Numbered from the stretch's first letter, positions 7,866-21,450 are shown. The stretch is DNA of 38,964 bases from Coriobacteriia bacterium (GCA_009778715.1 WRFR01000017.1:1-38964); one strand, 5' to 3'. Numbers and translations are program-made. Notes: generated by a model from the letters alone, not told the origin.

Positions 7866-7892
7866 GAAATACAAACATTTGTACGCTATAAT
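7866..7892 (+). promoter_or_regulatory. Methyltransferase promoter with overlapping palindromic operator
   Basis: A perfect -10 hexamer TATAAT lies at 7887-7892, about 70 nt before the methyltransferase start. The 14-bp palindrome TACAAACATTTGTA (7870-7883) fills the -35/-10 spacer, and no good -35 hexamer is present. Placed there, a bound protein would block RNA polymerase. Candidates are the methyltransferase itself or an unlinked controller protein, since no C-protein gene is seen here. Confidence 0.5.
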
Positions 7893-7962
7893 ATAGGGGA
7901 ATTAGTTTCAGCGGCATCTAAGATAAAATAGATATTGAGGCGGAAAGGAGTACTCCACGAGT

Positions 7963-9015
7963 ATGAAGAAGCGAGCATATACTGCATTGTCTCTTTTCTC
8001 TGGTGCTGGCGGACTGGATATAGGTTTTGAGCAAGCAGGATTTGATATCTTATTCGCAAATGAACTTGATGCAGATGCGGCAGACACTTGGATGGCTAAC
8101 CGCCCTGACAGTCATGCGATGCATCAAGGAGATCTAAATTCATACCTTAACGAACTTTCATCCTATAGAGATGTTGATGCGGTTTTTGGTGGTCCGCCAT
8201 GCCAGGGATTTTCAGTAGCAGGGAAAATGAACTCTGAAGACCCCCGCAACAAGCTTATTTGGTCATTCATGGAAGTAATCAACCGCGTACAACCAAAAGT
8301 TTTCATTATTGAGAACGTGCGTGCGCTTGGAACGCTTTCGAAATGGCAGACGGTACGACAGAAAATAATCACGAGGGCCCGCCAGCTCGGTTATTACTGT
8401 GACTTTGCCATCTATTCTGCAAGCGACTATGGGGTTCCACAAAATCGAGAACGTGTAGTTTTCTTCGGTTCAAGGGATTTCAACTCCCAAGAAGAATTTT
8501 TTGCCCTGATGGCCACGTCAAGAACTCGTCCTAAATCCTTACGTAAAGTGCTAACGGAAACTGGGGGGTTCGGAACTGACGATAATCCACAAACCTGCAC
8601 CGCACACGTCTCACTTGCCTTAAAGCCAGTTCTTCGAAAAAGCCCTTATGCGGGAATGCTTGTTAACGGAGCTGGGCGCCCAATCAATCTTGACGGTGTC
8701 GCTCAAACTCTTCCTGCATCAATGGGTGGTAACAAAACCCCGATCATTGATCAAGCTGCACTCGAAAATAATACTGAGAACTGGTTTGTTGGATACCACC
8801 GTGCATTATTAGCAGGCAAAACATCCCCCCAAAAAGCATGTATTCCTAAAACTATTCGTAGACTCACCATCAAAGAAGCCGCGGCGCTACAAACTTTCCC
8901 GCCTGCATATAAGTTTTGTGGCAAGAAAACACAACAATACAAGCAGATCGGAAATGCGGTTGCAAGTTCGTTCGCGTGCGCAATCGCGGACACCATAGCC
9001 AAAACCAGTCTATAG
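7963..9015 (+). CDS. DNA (cytosine-5-)-methyltransferase of a type II R-M system
   Basis: It transfers a methyl group from S-adenosylmethionine to C5 of cytosine to protect host DNA from the partner nuclease. The 350 residues show the ordered motifs: I (LFSGAGGLDIGFEQAGF, 11-27), IV with catalytic Cys80 in GGPPCQGFS, VI (ENV, 117-119), VIII (QNRERVVFFG, 160-169), IX (RRLTIKEAAALQTFP) and X (QYKQIGNAVASSFA). The variable target-recognition part is short, as in mono-specific enzymes. GGAAAGGAG lies about 12 nt before the ATG. The gene converges with the nuclease gene and shares its terminal hexamer. Base composition is visibly more AT-rich than the flanking flavodiiron and gyrA genes, pointing to transfer. 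The recognition site is not readable here. Confidence 0.92.
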   Translation: MKKRAYTALSLFSGAGGLDIGFEQAGFDILFANELDADAADTWMANRPDSHAMHQGDLNSYLNELSSYRDVDAVFGGPPCQGFSVAGKMNSEDPRNKLIWSFMEVINRVQPKVFIIENVRALGTLSKWQTVRQKIITRARQLGYYCDFAIYSASDYGVPQNRERVVFFGSRDFNSQEEFFALMATSRTRPKSLRKVLTETGGFGTDDNPQTCTAHVSLALKPVLRKSPYAGMLVNGAGRPINLDGVAQTLPASMGGNKTPIIDQAALENNTENWFVGYHRALLAGKTSPQKACIPKTIRRLTIKEAAALQTFPPAYKFCGKKTQQYKQIGNAVASSFACAIADTIAKTSL

Positions 9016-10110
9016 CTCTTCAACCTTGCGATATACCCAGCTCATTACTTCAGGCGTTGCGTGAATGTCCTCCATTGTTTTATCCATCAATTGAAAAACA
9101 TGAGAAGCATTGATTTCATAATGCGTCGTAAAGAAGTAATCTAACAGCGCGTCAATTGTCATAATACCAATGGGCATCCCTTTGCGTTCGTATTCCTTTT
9201 TTGTTTCATAAAAATATCGATACAATTCGTCCGAAATAGTGCTTGCCCGGCCAGCAATAAACAACATCGATGGAGCATTATGGTCAAATGCCGTCTTTGC
9301 TGCTTTGGCAACCTCCGCTGCAGTAAAAGGCTTATCTTTAAGTTCAAGAGCCAAAAATGGTTTACTATCCTGTTTATAGACATCAATATCGCCCATTTGC
9401 TTTCCGGAAGATCCCGCCTGATTCACTGGATGAGGGACAATTTGATAGCCAAGACTTTGGAAAAATAAAACATCTAATACTGAAGTAACTACAAGGAGCA
9501 GCGCAGCTCCACCAAAATTTTGATCAAGCAAATCACTCATAAATTTTCGGATGTAAAAAATATCAGCCGAAGTGATTGTGCTTGAAAATGAAGCTGCCTG
9601 CGTCTCCATTAGCTCAGCCTGTGATAAACACTGAGAGATAAGGTAATCGAGACATGATTGGGTGTCACTTGCAGCAATGATGGTCGGTAAATAATCACAA
9701 AGCAAGTTAAGCGCTTTGCTCGGATCTCCGGGTGCCGCTTTATTGCTCTTTTGAATCCTTGAATTCCTCCCTGGGTTATTTACGAGAGGGTCCTCGTTGC
9801 TCCCGTCCAGAACATTATTAAGGAAATCACGCTGGAAGGGAAAGACTACATGGCTGCAAAGGGAACGCGCATCATAAGCGCCCGCAGAATTGTCACTCGC
9901 CTGCAGAGACAGTATATCAATACCATCATTCGTCGCCTTTGCTGTTAGCGCCGTCATAAGAATATAGCGATACGTCAAGCAATTCTTCCCCGTTAGAATA
10001 AAGTCGATTGCTAGCTTCATTTTGCAATCAGTCGAAGGGTCAGTCTTGCATCGCTTTAAAGAATCACGCAGAACTCGCATGGCCTCTGCATGGTTGATCG
10101 TCTGCTCCAT
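9010..10110 (-). CDS. Type II restriction endonuclease, SacI-like
   Basis: This is the partner nuclease of the C5 methyltransferase. About 366 residues long, it carries a PD-(D/E)XK-type site: GDIDVY followed by LALELKDKPFT (D..x..ExK) in the C-terminal third. The central GAYDARSLCSHVVFPFQRDFLNNVLDGSNEDPLVN stretch recalls the SacI endonuclease family (GAGCTC cutters), from memory and not from a search. I prefer ATG 10110 over GTG 10116 because AAAGG sits 5 nt before the ATG. It starts only 21 nt after the gyrA stop, so it may be read through from gyrA. It ends on the shared CTATAG with the methyltransferase. AT-rich like its partner. Confidence 0.7.
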   Translation of the reverse strand: MEQTINHAEAMRVLRDSLKRCKTDPSTDCKMKLAIDFILTGKNCLTYRYILMTALTAKATNDGIDILSLQASDNSAGAYDARSLCSHVVFPFQRDFLNNVLDGSNEDPLVNNPGRNSRIQKSNKAAPGDPSKALNLLCDYLPTIIAASDTQSCLDYLISQCLSQAELMETQAASFSSTITSADIFYIRKFMSDLLDQNFGGAALLLVVTSVLDVLFFQSLGYQIVPHPVNQAGSSGKQMGDIDVYKQDSKPFLALELKDKPFTAAEVAKAAKTAFDHNAPSMLFIAGRASTISDELYRYFYETKKEYERKGMPIGIMTIDALLDYFFTTHYEINASHVFQLMDKTMEDIHATPEVMSWVYRKVEEL

Positions 10111-10131
10111 TAGCACCTTTCCCTTTCCGCT

Positions 10132-12717
<2,586 letters not shown>

Positions 12718-12749
12718 CTCTGTTAGCTACCCTTCTTCAGTCCCGCTCG

Positions 12750-14746
<1,997 letters not shown>

Positions 14747-15038
14747 CAGTGAGGAGTGGTTTCTGGGCTCTGTGAGGTAACGTTACGGCTTCTGAGAGGA
14801 GTTTTCAGGCTGCACACCCCTCGGACCGCTAAGAATGGCTATTCAGGGCTTCAGCAGGGTGGTTATCCTGTAAGAAATAATTGGCAAAGTGCCAAGCCCC
14901 TTTGTCAGCATTTTTCCGCTTCAAACGCACGGGGTTTTCTTTTTGATGCATACGAAGATGCCCGCCGTAGTGCCAGACCACAGCGGGCATCCTTACCATT
15001 AGCTCTCACCAAAGAGCTTGCTGATCCTGGCTAATAGC
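14747..15038. other. Gene-free stretch between gyrB and the surface-protein gene
   Basis: No convincing coding region was found. It holds a 9-bp stem GATGCCCGC/GCGGGCATC (14957-14965 with 14983-14991), which is 48 nt past the surface-protein stop on the minus strand. It also holds a short perfect hairpin TTGGCA-AAG-TGCCAA (14881-14895). The long stem may end the surface-protein transcript, but it lacks a T-run on the minus strand. The rest shows no feature I can name. Confidence 0.45.
14957..14991 (-). terminator. Stem-loop downstream of the surface-protein gene
   Basis: A perfect 9-bp GC-rich stem with a 17-nt loop lies 48 nt past the stop codon. There is no T-tract directly after it, so it may be a mRNA 3'-end stabiliser or a weak terminator. 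Confidence 0.4.
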
Positions 15039-16841
15039 TTATCGTGCTTTTACCCAGAAGAGACGCCGTTCGTCGAGCAAAGCCAGGCCACTTAGGCCAA
15101 GCGCTGCGACCAGCCCGATCGCAAGCCCAGTGACTGGCAGGCCGCTGTCGCCGGTAGCCGGCAGGCCACTGAGGGGAACATTGAGCGGCTTGGGCTTAGG
15201 CGTTGGCTTGGGTTTGGGGGTCGGATTGGGGGTCGGAGTAGGCGTGGGCGTGGGAGCCGGGGGAACTTTATTCCCGACCCAGACCGTGCCGTCTGTTCCC
15301 TCTGTGCCCTGAGTATAGGCCATATACCCTGACTTCAGCGTGCTTGCCACGCCGTCTGCCTTAGCCATTGGAATCTGGCCGACTATCACATAGCCATCGA
15401 CTTCATCGGCGGTATTGATCAAGCCATCGATGGTGACCTGCTCACCGGCAGCGCCCGTGATAAGGGCGCCTATGCTGCCACTACCGGGGACATTGACGTT
15501 TCCGGTAACGTGGACTACCCCAGCGCCAACCTGGCCGCTATATACAAATATGCCGACATTACCGTTGCCTTCGGCGGTCACATCACCGTTGATGGTGACT
15601 TTTGCTTTATCATAGCAAACCACACCAGCAGAGTCGTCTTCGGTTGTTTTAACATTGCCATTTACTACCACGGTAGTGCCAGGGTCACAGGCTTCTATGC
15701 CTATGAAAGTGGCAGTCACATTGCCCGTTATCGTGACAGTAGAGCCAGGGTCTGCATACACGCCCCAGCTGCCTTTACCAGAAGCAGAAATGTTACCCGA
15801 AATGGTAACGGTTGCGCTCACAGCATCAACAGCGTCACAATCATTACCAGAGGCAAGCACGTTGCCAACAATGGTAATCGTTGAGCCCTCATCGGCATAT
15901 ACAGCCGCATCACCGCCACCGGCTTCAGTAACATTGCCTGTTACGGTAATTTTCGCGTCATCTACTGCATAAACGGCATTATAGCTATCTCCCGATAGGT
16001 CCCCCGTGGTAACATTTCCGATAACCGTTACCTTCGAGCCGTCACTTTCGGTATAAACGCCGTATCCATTTTCTGCAGAAATGTTGCCATTTACCGTTAC
16101 GCTGGACCCATCTCCCGAATACACGCCCCAAGCGGTCTCGCCCTTTGCCACAACATTACCGTTTACGGTAACGACTGCTCCATCAACAGCGGTAACTGCC
16201 TCAAAGTAATCTCCATTTTTCTCAGCGTGCGTGAGCTCACAGGATCCCCCCGATATGTAGAGCCCAGAGCCTCCGGAGCCTGATACCGTGCATATCGCCT
16301 GAAGTGTTCCGGGGTTGGTGTAATCGATATTACTACTCTCTAAGTCAAGTGCGCTGTCATTATTATTTGTAAAAATCAAGTTCTTGCCATTAAGGTCGAA
16401 CGTGATGTTGCGGTTAACGATTACGCAGCCATTCGGCTCGGTAATATCGGTCAGCAGCTTGATCGTGGTGTGCGTAGCATCAGTAATGGTTACCAGCGCA
16501 GCGTCCAGTGAGGGATAGCCCGTTGCTCCAATTGCGCAGACATCACCTGGGGCAATAACGCCGGCCGGCGTAGATGAGAGCGTGGACGTAGTTGCGGTTG
16601 AAGGAGCGCCGGGAAGCGCTGTGGCGCCCTTTGCCTTGGCTGGCGCCTGTATGTTGCCTGCAGCAGGGCCTGTGTCCGCATCAGTATTGCCGGGCGCCTG
16701 AAGCGTAGCTGCTTGAGGCGCAGCAGTTTCCGTTGTTTCTTCTGCCAATGCGCTGGCTGGCGCCACAGCAATCGATGCCAGTGACACCACCATCGCAAAC
16801 GAGAGCATGACCGACAGGATCTTCTTAGATAGAATTCTCAT
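15039..16841 (-). CDS. LPxTG-anchored surface protein with beta-solenoid-like repeats
   Basis: The 600 residues begin with a signal peptide (MRILSKKILSVMLSFAMVVSLASIAVAPASA) and an Ala/Thr/Pro-rich spacer to about residue 95. From about 190 to 450 there are many short units of the form V-T-(V/I)-x-G-N-(V/I)-x-A, spaced about 20-25 residues, as in right-handed beta-helix surface proteins. A PTPTPTPNPTPKPKP wall-spanning linker follows, then two sorting-like motifs in tandem (LPATG and LPVTG), a hydrophobic segment and a basic tail. It should be fixed to peptidoglycan by a sortase. The ligand or role is unknown; adhesin is a guess. It interrupts the usual dciA-gyrB adjacency. GGAAG precedes the ATG by 9 nt. 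Confidence 0.8.
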   Translation of the reverse strand: MRILSKKILSVMLSFAMVVSLASIAVAPASALAEETTETAAPQAATLQAPGNTDADTGPAAGNIQAPAKAKGATALPGAPSTATTSTLSSTPAGVIAPGDVCAIGATGYPSLDAALVTITDATHTTIKLLTDITEPNGCVIVNRNITFDLNGKNLIFTNNNDSALDLESSNIDYTNPGTLQAICTVSGSGGSGLYISGGSCELTHAEKNGDYFEAVTAVDGAVVTVNGNVVAKGETAWGVYSGDGSSVTVNGNISAENGYGVYTESDGSKVTVIGNVTTGDLSGDSYNAVYAVDDAKITVTGNVTEAGGGDAAVYADEGSTITIVGNVLASGNDCDAVDAVSATVTISGNISASGKGSWGVYADPGSTVTITGNVTATFIGIEACDPGTTVVVNGNVKTTEDDSAGVVCYDKAKVTINGDVTAEGNGNVGIFVYSGQVGAGVVHVTGNVNVPGSGSIGALITGAAGEQVTIDGLINTADEVDGYVIVGQIPMAKADGVASTLKSGYMAYTQGTEGTDGTVWVGNKVPPAPTPTPTPTPNPTPKPKPTPKPKPLNVPLSGLPATGDSGLPVTGLAIGLVAALGLSGLALLDERRLFWVKAR

Positions 16842-16909
16842 GATCGTCCACTTCCTTATCTAATCAAGGTTACGATTGTCAGTGTACATCGCTTCTGCAG
16901 GAAATAATA

Positions 16910-16937
16910 GGGTGAATTTTGGCACAAAACTTCACCC
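16910..16937 (-). terminator. Stem-loop between dciA and the surface-protein gene
   Basis: The imperfect stem GGGTGAA/TTCACCC is continued by TTTTG/CAAAA after a one-base bulge, and is followed on the minus strand by CTATTATTTCC. It probably ends the dnaN-recF-dciA transcript. The T-tract is broken by other bases, so efficiency is uncertain. The gene-free stretch around it (16842-17013) should also hold the surface-protein promoter, which I could not identify. Confidence 0.45.
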
Positions 16938-17013
16938 CCCAAGCTTTAATTGTGTACACGAACACAAAGGGATCGCCTCATGGACGATGAACTGATCTCT
17001 TGTCGTCAATCAA

Positions 17014-17454
17014 CTAGCGTCGACGGTGGCGGTCGAGCCGGAAGCTGATGCGGCGTACAACTTTGCCGTCGAGCTCGCGCTCAAGCCCTTTGCGGTACTC
17101 GTTGGCCAGCAGCGGTAGCTCCTGCGCAAAGAGGTTAGAATCCAGCCAGACGATGAGCTCATCGCCGCGCAGGTGCAGGTTCTTCGTATGTGCCGAAACG
17201 CTTGGGCCGGCTACTGCCTCCCAGGCGTTACGCAGGCGTTCGATCTGACCGATGTTTTCCCCCGTAGGGTCGATACGGGCGCGTAGTTGTTCCAGGCTCA
17301 GATCGAAGGCGAGCAGCTTTCCCCGCTGGTGGCGCGGAGGCTTGCGATTGACCGGATGATCAAAGTCATCAGGCTTATAGGCAGGCGGCGTTGCCAGCGT
17401 CGCGGCCAGCTCCTCGTCCGCGCGAAACTCCTCGGTGTCGTCATAGTCAGTCAT
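17014..17454 (-). CDS. dciA: DUF721/DciA-like protein, replicative helicase loading factor
   Basis: A 146-residue protein of the DUF721 family. In bacteria lacking DnaC or DnaI, this family (DciA) helps load DnaB at the origin. The N-terminal third is charged and probably disordered. The conserved fold spans about 60-146: IGQIERLRNAWEAVAGPSVSAHTKNLHLRGDELIVWLDSNLFAQEL, ending in a basic tail (RFRLDRHRRR-like). Its ATG overlaps the recF stop codon (ATGA, 17451-17454), so the two are translationally coupled. A position between recF and gyrB is the standard actinobacterial one. The function is inferred from family and context. Confidence 0.8.
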   Translation of the reverse strand: MTDYDDTEEFRADEELAATLATPPAYKPDDFDHPVNRKPPRHQRGKLLAFDLSLEQLRARIDPTGENIGQIERLRNAWEAVAGPSVSAHTKNLHLRGDELIVWLDSNLFAQELPLLANEYRKGLERELDGKVVRRISFRLDRHRRR

Positions 17455-18551
17455 ACAAGCTCCGTGATATCGATCATTGTTGCGCGCTCCAGGAGCTCGG
17501 GACGGAAGTAATCGATGTTGGCCGTTGTGATGACCGTCTGGGCCACTGTGCCTACATACTCAGCCAGCGCTGCCCGGCGGCTCTCGTCGAGCTCGCTCAT
17601 AACATCGTCGAGCAATAGCAGCGGACGAGTCCCGCAAAGCGCGGTGATGACATCGATCTCGGCGATCTTGACAGCCAGCGCGATACTGCGCTGCTGCCCT
17701 TGAGAGGCGAAGCTGCGCGCTCCCTGCCCGCCGAGCGTGAATACAAGGTCGTCGTGATGTGGGCCGACCGTTGTGGTATGCCGGGTGCGCTCAACTTCTC
17801 TGTCGTTGTCAAGCGCGCTGAAGAACGCCTCTGCATAGGCTTCTGTGTCCAGGTGGGGATCAGCGCCGCCGGCCCAGTCGGCCACGTAGTTCACTTCAAG
17901 TTGGCAATCGGGATCGATCCCCCGGTACGCAGCGATAAGCACCGGGCACAGTTGCCTGAACAGAGCCAGGCGCCGCTGGACAAAGGCGACCCCAACTTCG
18001 ACCAGGCGCTCGGTCCAGGCTTCATATACCGGCCCATCCCACTGCTCGTCTTTAAGCAAGCGGTTGCGCTGCTGGACGATCTTCTTATATTCCTGGCGCA
18101 GCCGCAGATAGCCCCCGGATATCTGAGCCCCCAGATCGTCAAGCTCATCGCGGCGCTGCGCAGCGGAGTCACGCACCAGGCGCAAGTCGACCGGGCTAAA
18201 CAATACACAGGGTAACGCTCCCGCCAGGGCCACGCTGGTACGAACTGCCTTGTCGTTTACTTGGTAGCGGCGACGGCCGCCTTCGATGTCCAACTTGACG
18301 GTTCGCTCGCGTCCCTGGTCGGCTGCTGACAATACCGCTTGCGCGTGATCGCTCCCCCAAAAGACCAGGTCGCGCCAGTTTGCCGTACGAAACGAAACCC
18401 CCTGTGTCAAGAGTTGTAATGCTTCGACAACGTTGGTCTTTCCACTGGCATTCGGCCCGGTGATGATCGTCAGGTCAGAGCCGAAGCGTAGCGCCGCTTG
18501 CTTATAGCTGCGAAAGTGGGCCAGTTCAAGCGTTTCGATCAAAAACGACAT
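17451..18551 (-). CDS. recF: DNA replication and repair protein RecF
   Basis: RecF is an SMC-like ATPase that, with RecO and RecR, loads RecA at single-strand gaps. The 366 residues are of normal length. Walker A is GPNASGKTNVVE near 30-41, the signature region is SFASQGQQRSIALAVKIAEID near 290, and Walker B plus D-loop is PLLLLDDVMSELDESRR near 315. It starts 39 nt after dnaN and overlaps dciA by 4 nt, forming a dnaN-recF-dciA operon. Confidence 0.96.
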   Translation of the reverse strand: MSFLIETLELAHFRSYKQAALRFGSDLTIITGPNASGKTNVVEALQLLTQGVSFRTANWRDLVFWGSDHAQAVLSAADQGRERTVKLDIEGGRRRYQVNDKAVRTSVALAGALPCVLFSPVDLRLVRDSAAQRRDELDDLGAQISGGYLRLRQEYKKIVQQRNRLLKDEQWDGPVYEAWTERLVEVGVAFVQRRLALFRQLCPVLIAAYRGIDPDCQLEVNYVADWAGGADPHLDTEAYAEAFFSALDNDREVERTRHTTTVGPHHDDLVFTLGGQGARSFASQGQQRSIALAVKIAEIDVITALCGTRPLLLLDDVMSELDESRRAALAEYVGTVAQTVITTANIDYFRPELLERATMIDITELV

Positions 18552-18590
18552 GACTCTGGACTTAGCCCATCAAATGTTTTCGGAAGTCGC

Positions 18591-19685
18591 TCAGTTGATG
18601 CGCATCGGCATCACAAGATACAGGAAATCTTCTTCAGCCGCACGGATAATCCCCGGCTTCATCGGGTCCTGGATCTCGATAGTGATGAACTCGCTTTCTA
18701 TCACCGACAGGCCATCCAATAAGAAGCTGTAATTGATAGCGATCTCCTGGTCATCACCCTCGGCTTTAATCATAACGTGTTCGGTTGCCGACCCCAGGTC
18801 AAGTGATTGTGAGGTCAGGGTGAGATCCTGGTCCTCTACGGAAACGGAGAATTTTATGGCAGCGTTTGTCACCGCAAGAAGCGATACACGTTTGACCGCA
18901 TCAAATAATTCCGCCTGAGCAACCGTTGCCTGAACTGTCCATTCTTTAGGGAGCAGTTGGGAGAAGTTCGGGTAATTCCCCTCGATTTTACGGGTCACAA
19001 ACTGAGTCTGCCCAAAACTGAACAGTATCTGATTTTGTGAAAGGGATATCGTTATTGGTTCCTCATCTACCATTTTTACAACTTCTTCGAAAGCTTGTCC
19101 GGGGATCAGCGCAGTAAAGGGCTCGTCGAAAGATTGTTCAAGTTTCTTAGATATAAGCGCAAGACGATAGATATCAGTCGCGACCATTTTTATCTCATCA
19201 GCTTCAGCTGTCAGGTAGATGCCCGTCAATACTGCGCGGGTCTCATCTTTACTTACCGCTCTTCCGACTTTTCTAACCATTGTCTTAACTAACTCAGAAG
19301 ATAAAGTAATCTGTTGGTTCTCTGATACTTCAGGGAAACGAACAAAATCATCTGGATTTAACGTACGGATCGTAAAATGTGACTGCTGTGCGCTGATCTC
19401 TAACTGCTCACCATTAAGAGTGAGATTGATCGCGCTTTCTGGTAAAGAACGTACAATATCTGCAAAAATCTTTCCTGGTACCGCAATTATTCCAGGTTCG
19501 GTAATCAGGCCTTCGACCTGAGTCCTGATCGAAGTTTCAAGGTCAGAAGCAAAGAAAGTAATGACACCTTCTTTACAGGAAATAAGTATCCCTGAAAGCG
19601 ACGGTACCGATGAACGAGATGCAGTCGCATGAATGACACGGGCCAGCGCTGCGCTAAGTTCTGATTTGGCGATGCTGATCTGCAT
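18591..19685 (-). CDS. dnaN: DNA polymerase III beta subunit (sliding clamp)
   Basis: The ring-shaped clamp tethers DNA polymerase III to DNA. The 364 residues from ATG 19685 (MQISIAKSEL) fit the three-domain clamp. I choose this start because AAAGAGG lies 5 nt upstream; an in-frame ATG ten codons earlier has no such site. Recognisable blocks are VPSLSGILISCKEGVITFFASDLE in the first domain, RAVLTGIYLTAEADEIKMVATDIYRLAL in the second, and the C-terminal FLYLVMPMRIN, the clamp's typical M(P)xR(I/L) ending. It is preceded by two DnaA-box-like sequences. Confidence 0.96.
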   Translation of the reverse strand: MQISIAKSELSAALARVIHATASRSSVPSLSGILISCKEGVITFFASDLETSIRTQVEGLITEPGIIAVPGKIFADIVRSLPESAINLTLNGEQLEISAQQSHFTIRTLNPDDFVRFPEVSENQQITLSSELVKTMVRKVGRAVSKDETRAVLTGIYLTAEADEIKMVATDIYRLALISKKLEQSFDEPFTALIPGQAFEEVVKMVDEEPITISLSQNQILFSFGQTQFVTRKIEGNYPNFSQLLPKEWTVQATVAQAELFDAVKRVSLLAVTNAAIKFSVSVEDQDLTLTSQSLDLGSATEHVMIKAEGDDQEIAINYSFLLDGLSVIESEFITIEIQDPMKPGIIRAAEEDFLYLVMPMRIN

Positions 19686-19938
19686 AGTGACCTCTTTACT
19701 TTTATAGATACCCAATAATCATCATAATAAGCCCGGTGGAAAAGTGGATAAGAGAACTTTATCCTGCGTAAGTGTGGTAGATGCTGAGGGAAAACGCTGT
19801 TAATAACAAACACTCTTTATCCACGTTTTCAACCAGTCCAGAATCAATTACCAAATTCTACGATTCTTTTCCTCCGTTCTTGTTGTTTATTAACATATCA
19901 TACACAGCTAATACACAAGCACATATTAGAAAGATATA
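19686..19938. promoter_or_regulatory. dnaA-dnaN intergenic region with DnaA-box-like sites
   Basis: Two 9-mers close to the consensus TTATCCACA are present: TTATCCACG at 19817-19825 (plus strand) and TTATCCACT on the minus strand at 19743-19751. They lie between dnaA and dnaN, a place where many bacteria hold part of oriC or an autoregulatory DnaA site. No clear promoter or terminator was identified in this 253-nt gap. Confidence 0.55.
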
Positions 19939-21450
19939 TCAGTTCTTCATCTTAAGCGCGCTGGTGATGTGTTGAACTTGCTGATAAACATCATTCTCGC
20001 AGCTCATCACTTTTTTGATCTTGTTGACCGCATGCATAACTGTGGTGTGATCTTTTCCGCCAAAGGCACGCCCGATCTGGGGGAATGAAGAGTCGGTTAG
20101 TTCCTGACAGAGATACATTGCAATATGACGGGGAAATACGATCTCATATTTACGCTTACTTCCAATAAGATCGGTATGGTTTATCGAAAAATAGCGACAT
20201 ACTTCAGCTTGAATCTGGGCGATCGTAATAGGTTTTACAATCTTTTTCTTGAACAGCTCTTTTGCGACAAGCTCAGCCAGCTCTTGACTAACATATTCTT
20301 TGTGAGTTAATTCCGCAAACGCGATGATGCGGGTCAGCGCGCCTTCCATCTCGCGGATGTTGCCCGTTGCCTGCTCGGCAATATAGGCGATCGCATCGGT
20401 GCTGAACGGCAGCTTCTCTGACTCAAGGAACTTGGTGATGATGGCATAGCGCGTCTCATACTGTGGCGGCTGGATATCGACCTGAAGGCCGCTGCCGAAG
20501 CGGCTGGTGTAACGCTCATCCATATCCAGTTCAAGAGGCGAGCGGTCAGCAGCGATAACGATCTGCTTACCCCGGCCTTTCAGGAAGTCGATCGTGAAGT
20601 AGAGCTGCTCGACCGTACTGTACTTTCTTTCAAGGAACTGGATATCATCGATCAGGAGGATATCAGTCGTGCGGTAGTGATTCCGGAAAGCCTCGGTATC
20701 CAAAGTCCGCGCTACGCCGGTCGAGGCGTTGATATATTGGTTGGTGAACTCCTCCGAAGTCGTGTAGATAACCTTTTTCTCAGGGTAGATCTCCTTGACG
20801 TAAGAACCGATCGCCTGGAGCAAGTGAGTCTTCCCTAAACCGGACGACCCCCAGATGAACAGGGGATTAAAGCCCGATTTGAGAGCGGGGGCTTCAGCGA
20901 CTGCCAGTGCAGCGTTGCGGGCGAAGGCATTCTGATCGCCAACCACAAACGAATCAAACGTGAACTTAGGGTCGAAGTTCGACTTATCGGAGGAATCGAC
21001 GACTGGGCGGTCCTTTGGGATGAGATCGTTGATGTTGGTTAGGCCCTCTTTGGGGGGATGAAGGGTAGTCTCTGCCAGCGCTTCATCAGTTTCGATGGTA
21101 ACTTCGACCGGGTGTTTGATCAGCGAGTTCAGGACTTCGATGATAATGCCCTTGCACGTCGTCTCCGCCAGGTCGCGGCTGAAGTTGTTCGAAATGCCGA
21201 GACGCAGGTGGTCGGGAGTCGAACCAGGAAGAGGGGTCAGGCTCAGGATAAGCCCCCAGCGCGAAGCAGGCGCGCGCGACTCCAGGAGGTTCCGCGCGTC
21301 AGCCCAAAGGGCGTCAGCCGACTCATAGGCGGGAGAAGAGGGAGCGGATGAGGCAGGAACAGAAGATGTTTTTTGGATCTGCGATACGGTGGTATCAGAA
21401 AGAGGCGATACATCTCGATTTGCTTTTTGTGTTTGCCTCATGCTGTCCAT
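19939..21450 (-). CDS. dnaA: Chromosomal replication initiator protein DnaA
   Basis: DnaA binds oriC and melts it to start replication. I take ATG 21450 (503 residues) because TGAGG lies 6-7 nt upstream; a TTG ten codons earlier lacks a site. Domain I (ADALWADARNLLE...) is followed by a linker, then the AAA+ domain with Walker A GSSGLGKTHLLQAIG, Walker B ILLIDDIQFLE and the box VII arginine region YTSRFGSG. Domain IV, which binds DnaA boxes, carries the signature GRAFGGKDHTTVMHAVNKI. The first 50 residues are Ser/Thr/Gln-rich, an N-terminal extension ahead of domain I. Confidence 0.97.
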   Translation of the reverse strand: MDSMRQTQKANRDVSPLSDTTVSQIQKTSSVPASSAPSSPAYESADALWADARNLLESRAPASRWGLILSLTPLPGSTPDHLRLGISNNFSRDLAETTCKGIIIEVLNSLIKHPVEVTIETDEALAETTLHPPKEGLTNINDLIPKDRPVVDSSDKSNFDPKFTFDSFVVGDQNAFARNAALAVAEAPALKSGFNPLFIWGSSGLGKTHLLQAIGSYVKEIYPEKKVIYTTSEEFTNQYINASTGVARTLDTEAFRNHYRTTDILLIDDIQFLERKYSTVEQLYFTIDFLKGRGKQIVIAADRSPLELDMDERYTSRFGSGLQVDIQPPQYETRYAIITKFLESEKLPFSTDAIAYIAEQATGNIREMEGALTRIIAFAELTHKEYVSQELAELVAKELFKKKIVKPITIAQIQAEVCRYFSINHTDLIGSKRKYEIVFPRHIAMYLCQELTDSSFPQIGRAFGGKDHTTVMHAVNKIKKVMSCENDVYQQVQHITSALKMKN

